Shown here: piece after piece, positions 52,282-60,192 of the stretch
Position numbering within the stretch: position 1 is the stretch's first letter
Layout: each line of letters opens with the position of its first letter
Source of the DNA: Planctomycetaceae bacterium
GTDB taxonomy: Bacteria; Planctomycetota; Planctomycetia; Pirellulales; Pirellulaceae
Assembly: GCA_005778405.1 (NCBI GenBank)
Contig: SXOA01000022.1
Span: forward strand, 1 to 64,000
Direction of reading: 5' to 3'
DNA: 64,000 nucleotides
The notes under the pieces: generated by a model
The model's input: only the letters and a program-made list of their open reading frames with translations
The model's database searches: none
What the model was told of the DNA's origin: nothing
Translations under genes and position numbers: made by a program

Positions 52282-55200
52282 TCAGCGGAGATGTTTGTCC
52301 AAAAACTCATAAGCCCGCTGACGGGCCTCCGGCGGAAAGTCGTGCGGTGATTCCGGATAGTCCGCCTGTAAGTTGTCGCGTTTTCCCTGCAACTCATAGA
52401 CGGACGCGGCTGCACGCATCACGTCGCGCACGCCGCTGACATCGAAGTCGTTGTCCTTGGTGGCCGCCACGGCGAGAAAGGGGCGAGGGGCGAGCGAGGC
52501 CACGATCTCGGAAAAATCGAAGGGCATCTTCTTCGCGTCATTGTCGAAGACGGACTTGATTCGCGGCATGTAACGCGGGCCGGTCCAACTGGGCATGTCG
52601 TCCTTGAGAAGGCTGGTAAAGCCGCAACTGGAGACGATGACCTTGAGGCGCGGATCGAAAGGAGCGGTGAAAAGTGCATTGTGTCCGCCCAGCGAATGAC
52701 CGATGACTCCAATCCGCTCCGCATCGACCTCGGGGAGCGATGCCAACAAATCCACCGCCCGCAGGTTGTCCCAGATGGCTTTCATGCTGCCGCTGGAAAA
52801 TTCCGGCTGAGCGAAGTCGTAGGGATGTTCGCCAAAGGAAGGATAGTCCGGCGACAACGTGATGTAGCCGCGCTCGGCCAGTTCCTTTGCATATTGCAAG
52901 TTCGCGGAGCCGGCCACTCCAGCCGGCTCGTCCTTGCCCTGAGCAAACGTCTGGTGCAGGCAGAGCACCGCGGGATGTTTCTTTCCCTTTTTCTCCAGCG
53001 GGATGAGCAGCCAGGCGGTGACGCGATCATAAGGATCGCTTTGAAAGCTCAACTTTCTGCGAGTGAACTTGCCGTCCGTCTTTTCTTCGAGAACCTTGAC
53101 ATCGAGAGGCATGCGAAAGGACTCTCCGGGGAGTTGCCCCATCACGCGCTCCAAAGAAGCGAGGATGTGTGCGTGGCGAACCTGCCAATCCGCCGTAGAG
53201 ACTATTCTTCGGCGCTGAGCGAAGCGGTCCAAATGGTACGTCAGGTCTTGATGCTCTTCGTAAATGGGGACTGCGGGATTCGGCTCAAAACGGCCGACGG
53301 GAAAACCGGCCGCATAGGAAATGACGAATTCACCGCCGGGCGTCTCGTAGCGGACTAGCTCGTCGCGGAGATCGAAGTCGTTGTTTCCCGGACGAATGAG
53401 CTCGCCGGGACTTCCGGGGGTGAGATATTTGCCCGCCACTCGCAGGACGATCTTGGTCCGGTTGCCGAGTGAATGGCCGCTACTGGTAAAGACTTCGCCA
53501 TCGAGATCCTTCTTGAAAATAGAATGAGGCTCGACATCCAGCCCAGCCACTTTGAAGTTTTCCATGAGCTCCTGCGCGTCGGCGAACGGACAGGTCGTGT
53601 CATCGACGCCATGCACCACAACCGTGCGGCAGGTGTTGCCGAGCTGTTTCATCAGATCCAAGTGCCGCGGGTGCGCGGCGAAGCGAATGTCCTGGTCGTC
53701 GGGACTGAGAAAGCTGGGACTCTGGGGGTCGCGACTCCAGCGGGCATTCAGGTCGCTGCCTCCGGGGAGACGAAAGGCAATGTCGGCGCTCAGTTTCTTC
53801 ATCCCGCACAGATCCACGATGCAGGCAAAAGTCCGTGGCGCGAGCTTGCCGGCCATCAGACTCACATTCCCGCCTCCAGAACCGCCGGTGGCATAGATTC
53901 GGCCGGGAGCGAACTGCATCTTCTTTGCGGTCAGGCCCTGGCGAACGAACCAGACGGCGCGCAGGGCGTCGAGCGCTTGCAGATAGCCGCAGTCGTACGG
54001 CTCGGGGCCATCAATGGAGTCCTTTTTGCCACTCTGCAGATAGTTGACACAAAGGGCGACGACGTTGAACTTGTCTGCCAGTGTCTGCGGGTCGGCGGTT
54101 CCGACGCAGTCTTCGCCACCCCAGTTGTGCAGGCTCAGCATGATGCCCGTCTCGGCCTTCACGTTTTCCAACTTGCCGCCCGGATAATGGACGAGTACTT
54201 TCACCGGCCGCGGTCCTGGGCGCTGCGGCCACTCTTGCGCCGGAATGAGCACCGCCCCATTGGCTGGCGGCAATTCTGGCCAGGTGCTCGCCCGCGTTTG
54301 TCGCTGCTCGGCAATCCACGACGAGAGGGTTTCCTTGCGCAGGATGTCAATGAACCGCGCATCCTTGCCGACAACAATCTCCCTCGCTAAAGCCGCGTTG
54401 TGTTTCTGATCAAGCGTTGCCGTCTCCGGCAATTCAGGCAGCACGGGAACGACATCCCAGGCGCGGCCGGCGAAGGGAAAGCTCCAATTGAGCGCCCACT
54501 CATAGTGACCAATGAACCTGGCGTCATTCTCAGCCGAAGCGTTGACGGGAATTGCCGGGACGACGAGATCGACTTTTAGTTCGCGGATCTTTTGAGCCCA
54601 GGCGCGAAGCTCGGCAAGGGTCTTCCCTGCCGTTGGCCAGGGAGTGACGTTGATCTCCGCCTTCGGAAAGTGTTCGCGGAGAGCGGCTGCCATGGTCTGG
54701 TCGTACGGTGGCATGGCGACAAGGTGAATGGGTTGGCCGACTTCGAGCTTGTCAAGCGTGTGGTGCAGGGCGTTGGCGGGGGGAGGAACATGGTTGAGAG
54801 TGATGCGATTGCCGGTAAGAGTGTGAGCCATGACTTCCGCCATCAGGCGGTGGCCGTTCATGTTGGGATGGATCTCGTCGCTCATGCCGAGCATCCAGGC
54901 GAGGTGATCTCGCTCTTGGAGAGCCGAGGTCTCCGCAAAACAATCCGCCAAGGAAAGATTCTGTTCCTTGGCCAGCTTTCGAACCCGCTGGGAAAGCTCC
55001 GCCAGTTTGGCCATGGGCCTGCCGGAGTTTTCGTAAACGGCATTGGGGGTGCAGAGGATGACCGCGGCTCCGGCGGCCTGAGAACGGCGGATGATGGTCG
55101 AGAGATTGGCGACAAAGTCATCCAGCGGCAGCCGGGCGACGTCGTTCATTCCGAACATCACCACCACCAGGTGCGGTCGTTTGGCAATGACGTCCGTTTC

Positions 55201-55503
55201 TATCCGGGCCAGCCCCGCTGCCGTGGTGTTGCCGCTGATGCCGGCGTTCACCATTTCCAGACGGGCCTGAGGATAAACTCGCTGCACGGCCAGCCCCAGC
55301 ATGTCGCACCAGGCCCGCTGGCCGCCGGTATGGTAATAGGCACCGGTAATGCTATCCCCAAAACAAACAATGCGGGTAGTCTCGCCCGCGGCGAGTCGTT
55401 TGAGGATGGCGTCAACTCTCAGAGGCTGTTCCTCGGCGTTCGCGGTCGCGTGGTATGCAACGATGGATAGAGAGCTAAGCAGAAGTGCAATGGGCAAGCG
55501 CAT
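52282..55503 (-). CDS. Secreted triple hydrolase: SGNH esterase plus two alpha/beta hydrolases
   Basis: A 1073-aa protein with a signal peptide (IALLLSSLSIVAYHATANA). Domain 1 (about 30–230) is an SGNH/GDSL hydrolase with FGDSIT (Ser51), GMND (Asn120) and DEIHP (Asp209, His212). Domain 2 (about 430–700) is an alpha/beta hydrolase with nucleophile TGGSGGGN (Ser542), acid in HGVDDTTCP and His677 in SSGHSLG. Domain 3 (about 800–1073) resembles dienelactone hydrolase or acetyl-xylan esterase with GHSLGGH (Ser937), acid near Asp1017 and His1054. All three sites look intact. Residues 230–430 link the first two. Likely a de-esterase of complex sugars. No frameshift or low-complexity joint is visible, so I read it as one gene. 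Confidence 0.88.
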   Translation of the reverse strand: MRLPIALLLSSLSIVAYHATANAEEQPLRVDAILKRLAAGETTRIVCFGDSITGAYYHTGGQRAWCDMLGLAVQRVYPQARLEMVNAGISGNTTAAGLARIETDVIAKRPHLVVVMFGMNDVARLPLDDFVANLSTIIRRSQAAGAAVILCTPNAVYENSGRPMAKLAELSQRVRKLAKEQNLSLADCFAETSALQERDHLAWMLGMSDEIHPNMNGHRLMAEVMAHTLTGNRITLNHVPPPANALHHTLDKLEVGQPIHLVAMPPYDQTMAAALREHFPKAEINVTPWPTAGKTLAELRAWAQKIRELKVDLVVPAIPVNASAENDARFIGHYEWALNWSFPFAGRAWDVVPVLPELPETATLDQKHNAALAREIVVGKDARFIDILRKETLSSWIAEQRQTRASTWPELPPANGAVLIPAQEWPQRPGPRPVKVLVHYPGGKLENVKAETGIMLSLHNWGGEDCVGTADPQTLADKFNVVALCVNYLQSGKKDSIDGPEPYDCGYLQALDALRAVWFVRQGLTAKKMQFAPGRIYATGGSGGGNVSLMAGKLAPRTFACIVDLCGMKKLSADIAFRLPGGSDLNARWSRDPQSPSFLSPDDQDIRFAAHPRHLDLMKQLGNTCRTVVVHGVDDTTCPFADAQELMENFKVAGLDVEPHSIFKKDLDGEVFTSSGHSLGNRTKIVLRVAGKYLTPGSPGELIRPGNNDFDLRDELVRYETPGGEFVISYAAGFPVGRFEPNPAVPIYEEHQDLTYHLDRFAQRRRIVSTADWQVRHAHILASLERVMGQLPGESFRMPLDVKVLEEKTDGKFTRRKLSFQSDPYDRVTAWLLIPLEKKGKKHPAVLCLHQTFAQGKDEPAGVAGSANLQYAKELAERGYITLSPDYPSFGEHPYDFAQPEFSSGSMKAIWDNLRAVDLLASLPEVDAERIGVIGHSLGGHNALFTAPFDPRLKVIVSSCGFTSLLKDDMPSWTGPRYMPRIKSVFDNDAKKMPFDFSEIVASLAPRPFLAVAATKDNDFDVSGVRDVMRAAASVYELQGKRDNLQADYPESPHDFPPEARQRAYEFLDKHLR

Positions 55504-55614
55504 GACTAGATCCTCAAGGGGGTGCAGGCCGTTCTTGACGACTCACTACCCAGATTACAAGCTATCTAGTATCGTTGCCTACCGCCTACTGCTTACTCAT
55601 TGTCAACTCACTCC

Positions 55615-56346
55615 GTGTCCTCCGCCAAGCACATCCTGGTTGTTGAAGACGAGCGCCATCTGGCGGTCGGCATCAAGTTCAATCTGGAGGCGGAAGGCTA
55701 TCGCGTGACCACGCTGGGTGATGGGCCTTCCGCGCTCAAGCTGTTCGAGGAAAGCGAGTCCGATGTGGATCTGGTGATCCTCGACCTGATGCTGCCGGGG
55801 ATGAGCGGCTATACGGTCTGCGAAACGCTGCGGAAGACGGGGTGCGACGTGCCGGTGCTGATGCTCAGCGCCCGCACGCTGCCCGAGGACCGGACGCGGG
55901 GCTTTGACCTGGGAGCCAATCAATACCTTTCCAAGCCGTTCGACTTGGACGAGCTGCTCAGCCGCGTGAAGAACCTGCTGACGCACCATCGCCGCCGGCA
56001 TCAAGCGCCGCGCGAGATGCCGATTCAGGTTTCGACCTTTGAGTTCGCTGAGGCCAGAATCAACTTTGCCCAGTACGATCTGACCGTGGCTGGCAAACCG
56101 GTGCAATTGACGAAACGGGAGTGGGAGCTGCTCGAGTACTTCGTCGTCAACGAAGGGCGGCTGATTCCGCGACAGGAGATTCTGGAAAATGTTTGGCAGA
56201 TGCCCGGTCACATTCAAACCCGCGCTCCTGACCAGTTCATCCTGCGGCTCCGCAAGGTCTTTGAATCCGATCCGGCCAACCCGCGACATTTCCTGACAAT
56301 TCGGGACATGGGCTATCGATTTGTGGGCAAAGGAGAAGGCGGTTAG
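55615..56346 (+). CDS. OmpR-family response regulator
   Basis: A 243-aa regulator. The receiver domain begins HILVVEDERHLAVGIKF, and the phosphorylatable Asp is in DLVILDLMLPGMSGYTV. The Lys switch is in YLSKPFDLDELLSRV. The C-terminal winged helix has LTKREWELLEYFVVNEG and QFILRLRKVFESDPANPRHFLTIRDMGYRFVG. The GTG at 55615 fits a compact N-terminus, and a TTG at 55600 is an alternative. No histidine kinase lies next to it, so its partner must be elsewhere. Divergent from the hydrolase gene. Confidence 0.93.
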   Translation: MSSAKHILVVEDERHLAVGIKFNLEAEGYRVTTLGDGPSALKLFEESESDVDLVILDLMLPGMSGYTVCETLRKTGCDVPVLMLSARTLPEDRTRGFDLGANQYLSKPFDLDELLSRVKNLLTHHRRRHQAPREMPIQVSTFEFAEARINFAQYDLTVAGKPVQLTKREWELLEYFVVNEGRLIPRQEILENVWQMPGHIQTRAPDQFILRLRKVFESDPANPRHFLTIRDMGYRFVGKGEGG

Positions 56347-56376
56347 AGGCGCACTTGGGCGCGAGCCCGAAGCCAT

Positions 56377-56482
56377 TTTGAACCGAAGGAAACAAAGGGT
56401 CGAAGGGGATGGCGGCTGGCCAATTGCTCCTCCCAAACGTTCATCTGGCTTTCTTCGTTGCCTTCGTTTCCTTCTGTTCCAA
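56377..56482. repeat. Imperfect inverted repeat in convergent gap
   Basis: Arms of 22 nt (56377–56398 and 56461–56482) pair at 19 of 22 positions. The left arm reads TTTGAACCGAAGGAAAC. The right arm is part of the 33-nt dispersed repeat. Located between the regulator and the convergent gene, it is an ordinary place for an intergenic repeat. Confidence 0.7.
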
Positions 56483-56485
56483 TTC
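56453..56485. repeat. 33-nt dispersed repeat, copy B
   Basis: It matches 38696–38728 at 30 of 33 positions, in the same orientation, 17.7 kb away. It includes the right arm of the inverted repeat 56377–56482. Confidence 0.7.
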
Positions 56486-56501
56486 TTCGCTCGCAACGCC
56501 G

Positions 56502-56537
56502 AAAAAAGCGGCGACCGGTGGGAGTTCCGATCGCCGC
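56502..56537 (-). terminator. Intrinsic terminator of the 56564 gene
   Basis: On the minus strand GCGGCGATCGG, an 8-nt loop and CCGGTCGCCGC are followed by TTTTTT. The stem is 11 bp with one mismatch. It lies about 26 nt after the stop codon. Confidence 0.92.
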
Positions 56538-56563
56538 AAGGATTTCTGTTTCGAGACTTTGGC

Positions 56564-58225
56564 TTACAGCCCGCCAGGAATCAATCCCCGGGCTTGCTGA
56601 GCTCCCGCGCCGATGATTTGCAGCACGCCGTCTTCCACCTGAATGCGAACGTTGCCACCGTTCTTGATGGGCTGGGAGATGATGTTGATCTTGTCCTTGC
56701 CGCTCTTTTCCAGCACTTTGAGCATCTCGCCGACAACCGGATTGTTGGCGTCCACGCTCGCCGCAAACTTGAGAATCGGCAGCAGGGCCACGTTGAGCTG
56801 CAGCGGAGGAACGGATTTGGAGCCGTCCTGTGCGGACTTGTCGATGACCTGCTTGAGCAGGGACTCGGCATTCTTGCCAAAGGCGATGTAAACCGCCTTG
56901 GGGCCGGTTCCCAGGATCACATTCACCTTGTCTCCCAGGATCTCGCGGGCCTCAGGCTCGCCGTCCGGAATAGGAGCGGTGATGCTGTGGAATGTGATGC
57001 CGCCGTGCGAGCCCGAGTTGAGCTTGACCGTGGGGAAGTCTGGCTCATTCTTGGCCAGCTCAATCAGCCGCTTGAAGGAATCTTCAATCTCTTTGCCATT
57101 GGCAACGAGTCCGCCAGCCGCAAAGTCAACGGTTTTGGCATCGAGCATCAGAACCGCGCCGCCGTCAATCTTGCCCCCTTCGACGGTCTTGATGAACGAA
57201 TCCATCAAAGAGCCGAGGACTTCCTTGGCGGCTCCGCGCTTGTTCGCGTCCAGGTTGGGATCGTTGTCGATTTCCTTAATGGCATTCGTACGGACTCCCT
57301 TGAGCATGCTGACGGCCTGATCGATGTCTTCCTTAGCCATGGTCGAGGTGAGATTCAGCGTCGCAGCGGCATTGGGGAGCAAGAAGCCGGCGAAGGACGA
57401 CTTGGCGTCGGCGAGGAGCGCGTACTGCTTGGCGAGGTTGGTCCCTTCGCGGGCCGTGATGTTCAGATCGAGATAGGTCCGCTTGCCCGGGCCGTCGATG
57501 GCAATGCCGAACATGATTTCGTCCAGCTCGTCGACCATCTTGACCAGAGCTTCGAGCTGATTGCGCTGCATTTTTTCGAAGAGCTCGTCATTCGCGCCAC
57601 CGCGAGGATTGTTTTGCAGCTGTTGCTCAAAACCTTCCTTGATGGTGTCCACGGCAAGTTTCTTGAGCACGTCGGGAACATTGGCCACGTTGGCTTTGAC
57701 CGCAATGGTGTATTCCTTGGGGAGGCTGCCCAGAAGGGCCGCTGGATCTTCCGGCAGAGAGGCGAGGTTCTCCTTGGCGTTGGAGATAAATGCCCAGCCA
57801 GTCTTTTCCTTGAAATAGATGGACTGGCCATTCGTGGAGATTTCGTTCACGCCGTCGCCGGCGTCCTTGGGTTCGCCAATCTGTTCCTTGAAGGTAGCCA
57901 GAAATGTCTTGAGATCGCTGACTGGGATAAAGGCGACCGGGACAAAGTCGCCGCCGCCAGTCTTGGGAGCCACATACATTCCAATCGGCTTCTTCTTATC
58001 AAGGCCGTTGGTGTAAACCTGACCGGAAAACATGGCTATGCGGCCGACCTCTTCCGCGCCTGCTGCTTTGGTGATGTAGACAATGTCCGCCAGCGTGTCT
58101 TCCACGCTCGAAATCGAAAGGACCAATACTGGCTTGACGTTCTGGGCGAGCAGTTGGCCCAAAGGGGCGAGCAGCAGCGCGGCTGTCGCGGCCATGGCAA
58201 ACATGGACTTCGGTAACAATTTCAC
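56564..58225 (-). CDS. Secreted protein of unknown function
   Basis: A 553-aa protein with a signal peptide (MFAMAATAALLLAPLGQLLAQ). It begins VKPVLVLSISSVEDTLADIVYI and has repeated mixed segments, such as IYFKEKTGWAFISNAKENLA and SKSVPPLQLNVALLPILKFA, without a family I can name; related proteins are common in planctomycetes. The GTG at 58225 is chosen because AGGAGA lies about 9 nt upstream, and the ATG-based frame to 58330 has no such site. It has its own terminator (56502–56537) and a 284-bp gap upstream to infA. Confidence 0.82.
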   Translation of the reverse strand: MKLLPKSMFAMAATAALLLAPLGQLLAQNVKPVLVLSISSVEDTLADIVYITKAAGAEEVGRIAMFSGQVYTNGLDKKKPIGMYVAPKTGGGDFVPVAFIPVSDLKTFLATFKEQIGEPKDAGDGVNEISTNGQSIYFKEKTGWAFISNAKENLASLPEDPAALLGSLPKEYTIAVKANVANVPDVLKKLAVDTIKEGFEQQLQNNPRGGANDELFEKMQRNQLEALVKMVDELDEIMFGIAIDGPGKRTYLDLNITAREGTNLAKQYALLADAKSSFAGFLLPNAAATLNLTSTMAKEDIDQAVSMLKGVRTNAIKEIDNDPNLDANKRGAAKEVLGSLMDSFIKTVEGGKIDGGAVLMLDAKTVDFAAGGLVANGKEIEDSFKRLIELAKNEPDFPTVKLNSGSHGGITFHSITAPIPDGEPEAREILGDKVNVILGTGPKAVYIAFGKNAESLLKQVIDKSAQDGSKSVPPLQLNVALLPILKFAASVDANNPVVGEMLKVLEKSGKDKINIISQPIKNGGNVRIQVEDGVLQIIGAGAQQARGLIPGGL

Positions 58226-58500
58226 GATAAAGTCTCCTGTGGCGCGACGCGCCGGGCTGAAATAGAGTTTCCCGGGTGGGACGAATTTCGCTGAAACGAG
58301 CGCAGAGAGTCTCCCGCTCGTGAGATACAATACCCCCTTGGGAAGCCGCCGGTTTTAAGCGGTTGGAAGGGAAAAAGAAAGAGGGCGGCGGAGTGCAGAT
58401 GGCTAAGTGCCCTGCGTGATATGCCAAAAAGTGCCGGCCGCCTGGCAACGTGAATCTCGCCGTAAGTGGCTGCAAAGCAAGATCTTAAGCGGCATCCAGT

Positions 58501-58519
58501 CGAACGGGATTACCGTTCG
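58501..58519 (-). repeat. Hairpin overlapping the infA stop codon
   Basis: CGAACGG, GATTA and CCGTTCG form a perfect 7-bp stem, with the infA stop (58510–58512) in the loop. No T-run follows. It may stabilise the 3' end of the mRNA. The rest of the 58226–58509 gap shows nothing I can name. Confidence 0.55.
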
Positions 58520-58731
58520 CGGAAAATGATGCGGCCCTTGGTCAGGTCATAGGGAGAGAGCTCGACCTTGACCTTATCGCCAGGAACAATGCGGATGAAA
58601 TTTTTCCGCATCTTGCCCGCGACATGGGCCATCACCTCGGTCCCCGTCTCCAGCTGAACACGGAACCGTGTGTTCGCCAGGGCCTGAGTGACGGTTCCTT
58701 CCACTTCAAAAGCTTCCTCTTTCTTCGACAT
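58510..58731 (-). CDS. infA: Translation initiation factor IF-1
   Basis: A 73-aa S1-fold (OB) protein that binds the ribosomal A site. The sequence [21 protein letters not shown], then [21 protein letters not shown], then [23 protein letters not shown], then FRER is complete and of normal length. The longer frame to 58764 adds a Cys/His-rich leader and is not used. Confidence 0.97.
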   Translation of the reverse strand: MSKKEEAFEVEGTVTQALANTRFRVQLETGTEVMAHVAGKMRKNFIRIVPGDKVKVELSPYDLTKGRIIFRER

Positions 58732-58836
58732 GCAGCACTCGCTATGACCAGAAACATGAGTCAATCAACAACACCCCAGTTGGTAGTGTAGGGATTTTCG
58801 CAAGTGTGAACAGTAGCGGAGCACCGCAGGCTCGGA

Positions 58837-60192
58837 CTACCCCTCCAATTTCTCCAACCGCCCCGTGCTGTCACCTAGCTTGTCGGCGCTAGCACCCATG
58901 CGGTCGAGCATCGACAAGTAGAGGTTGGTGAGCGGAGTCTTTCGCTCGTAGCGAACATGGCGGCCTGGCTGGATGGTGCCGCCACCCCTTCCAGCGAGGA
59001 CGATGGGGAGATCGTGGTGGGCATGAGCGTCACCATCGGCGATGCCGCTGCCGTACATGACCATGCAGTTGTCGAGGAGCGAGCGTTCTCCCTCCTTAGC
59101 GGCTTTAAGCTTGCCGAGGAAGTAGGCGAACTGCTCGACGTGGTGCTTGTTGATCTTGGCGATCTTCTCCTGCTTTTCCTTGTTGCGGCCGTGGTGGGAG
59201 ATGTCGTGGTGTCCTTCCTTGACGCCGAGCGCCGGATAGCTCCGATTACTGCTGTCGTTGGTATACATGAACGTGAGGATGCGAGTGCTGTCCGTTTGCA
59301 GCGACAGCGTCATCAGGTCGAACATCAGCCGCAGATGCACAACGAAGTCCGCGGGGACTCCACTGGGACGGGGGAAGTTTGAAAGATCCTTGTCCGAGCC
59401 CCCCAGTTTGTCGCTGCCGACGAGCCGCCGCTCAATCTCGCGGATGCTGTAGAGATACTCGTCGAGCTTGCGCTTGTCGGTCGTCCCCAGCCGCTGCTCC
59501 AGGTTCTTGGCGTCCTGCAAGGCAAAATCCAGCACGCTCTGGCGGCGGATCTTTTGCTTGAAGGCGCTCTTGCCCGCTTCATCGTCCCCACTGCCGAACA
59601 GCCGGTCGAAGACCGCGCGGGGATTCACTTCTTTGGCGACCGGCGTTTCCGGGGTCCGCCAGGAAATGTTGGAAGTGTACGCACACGAATAGCCACTATC
59701 GCAGTTTCCCGCCGTCGCACTCGCTTCGCAGCCCAATTCCAACGAGGCGAAGCGTGTCTTCTTGCCAATCTTTTCGACGGCAACCTGATCGACCGAGACT
59801 CCATTCTTGATGTTCGCGCCGTCGGTCTTCTTAGGATGAGCGCCGGTCAAATATGCCGCTACGCTGCGGGCATGGTCTCCGCCGCCGTCGCCGTGGGCAT
59901 ACGCCCCGTCGAGCCCCAAACCGCTCATCACCAGCAGGTCATCTTTATAGGGAGCGAGCGATTCCATCGTCGGCCGCAGCTCAAAGTCGGTTCCTTCCTT
60001 CTCCGGCGTCCAATCCGGCATATGCATGCCATTGGCGACGTACAGGAACGCCATCCGTTTCGGCGGCTGGGCCGGCGCATCGTCCGCGCGAGCGATGGGG
60101 CTGGTCAGCGGGGCCATCGCTTCCAGATAGGGCAGGGCGATAGCGGTTCCCAAACCACGCAGGACGGTTCGACGGGAAAGGCGGAGGCTCAT
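58837..60192 (-). CDS. DUF1552 secreted protein (Tat signal)
   Basis: A 451-aa protein. The N-terminus has a twin-arginine signal (LSRRTVLRGLGTAIALPYLE). The body contains PKRMAFLYVANGMHMPDWTP, LLVMSGLGLDGAYAHGDGGGDHARS, GVSVDQVAVEKIG and KEGHHDISHHGRNKEKQEKI, all typical of DUF1552. It overlaps the DUF1592 gene by ATGA (60189–60192), the usual pairing in planctomycetes. The reaction is unknown. Confidence 0.95.
   Translation of the reverse strand: MSLRLSRRTVLRGLGTAIALPYLEAMAPLTSPIARADDAPAQPPKRMAFLYVANGMHMPDWTPEKEGTDFELRPTMESLAPYKDDLLVMSGLGLDGAYAHGDGGGDHARSVAAYLTGAHPKKTDGANIKNGVSVDQVAVEKIGKKTRFASLELGCEASATAGNCDSGYSCAYTSNISWRTPETPVAKEVNPRAVFDRLFGSGDDEAGKSAFKQKIRRQSVLDFALQDAKNLEQRLGTTDKRKLDEYLYSIREIERRLVGSDKLGGSDKDLSNFPRPSGVPADFVVHLRLMFDLMTLSLQTDSTRILTFMYTNDSSNRSYPALGVKEGHHDISHHGRNKEKQEKIAKINKHHVEQFAYFLGKLKAAKEGERSLLDNCMVMYGSGIADGDAHAHHDLPIVLAGRGGGTIQPGRHVRYERKTPLTNLYLSMLDRMGASADKLGDSTGRLEKLEG

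Noticed and set aside
56321-58216. Plus-strand 631-codon open frame
   Set aside because: Antisense to the secreted gene at 56564–58225, which has a signal peptide, ribosome-binding site and terminator.
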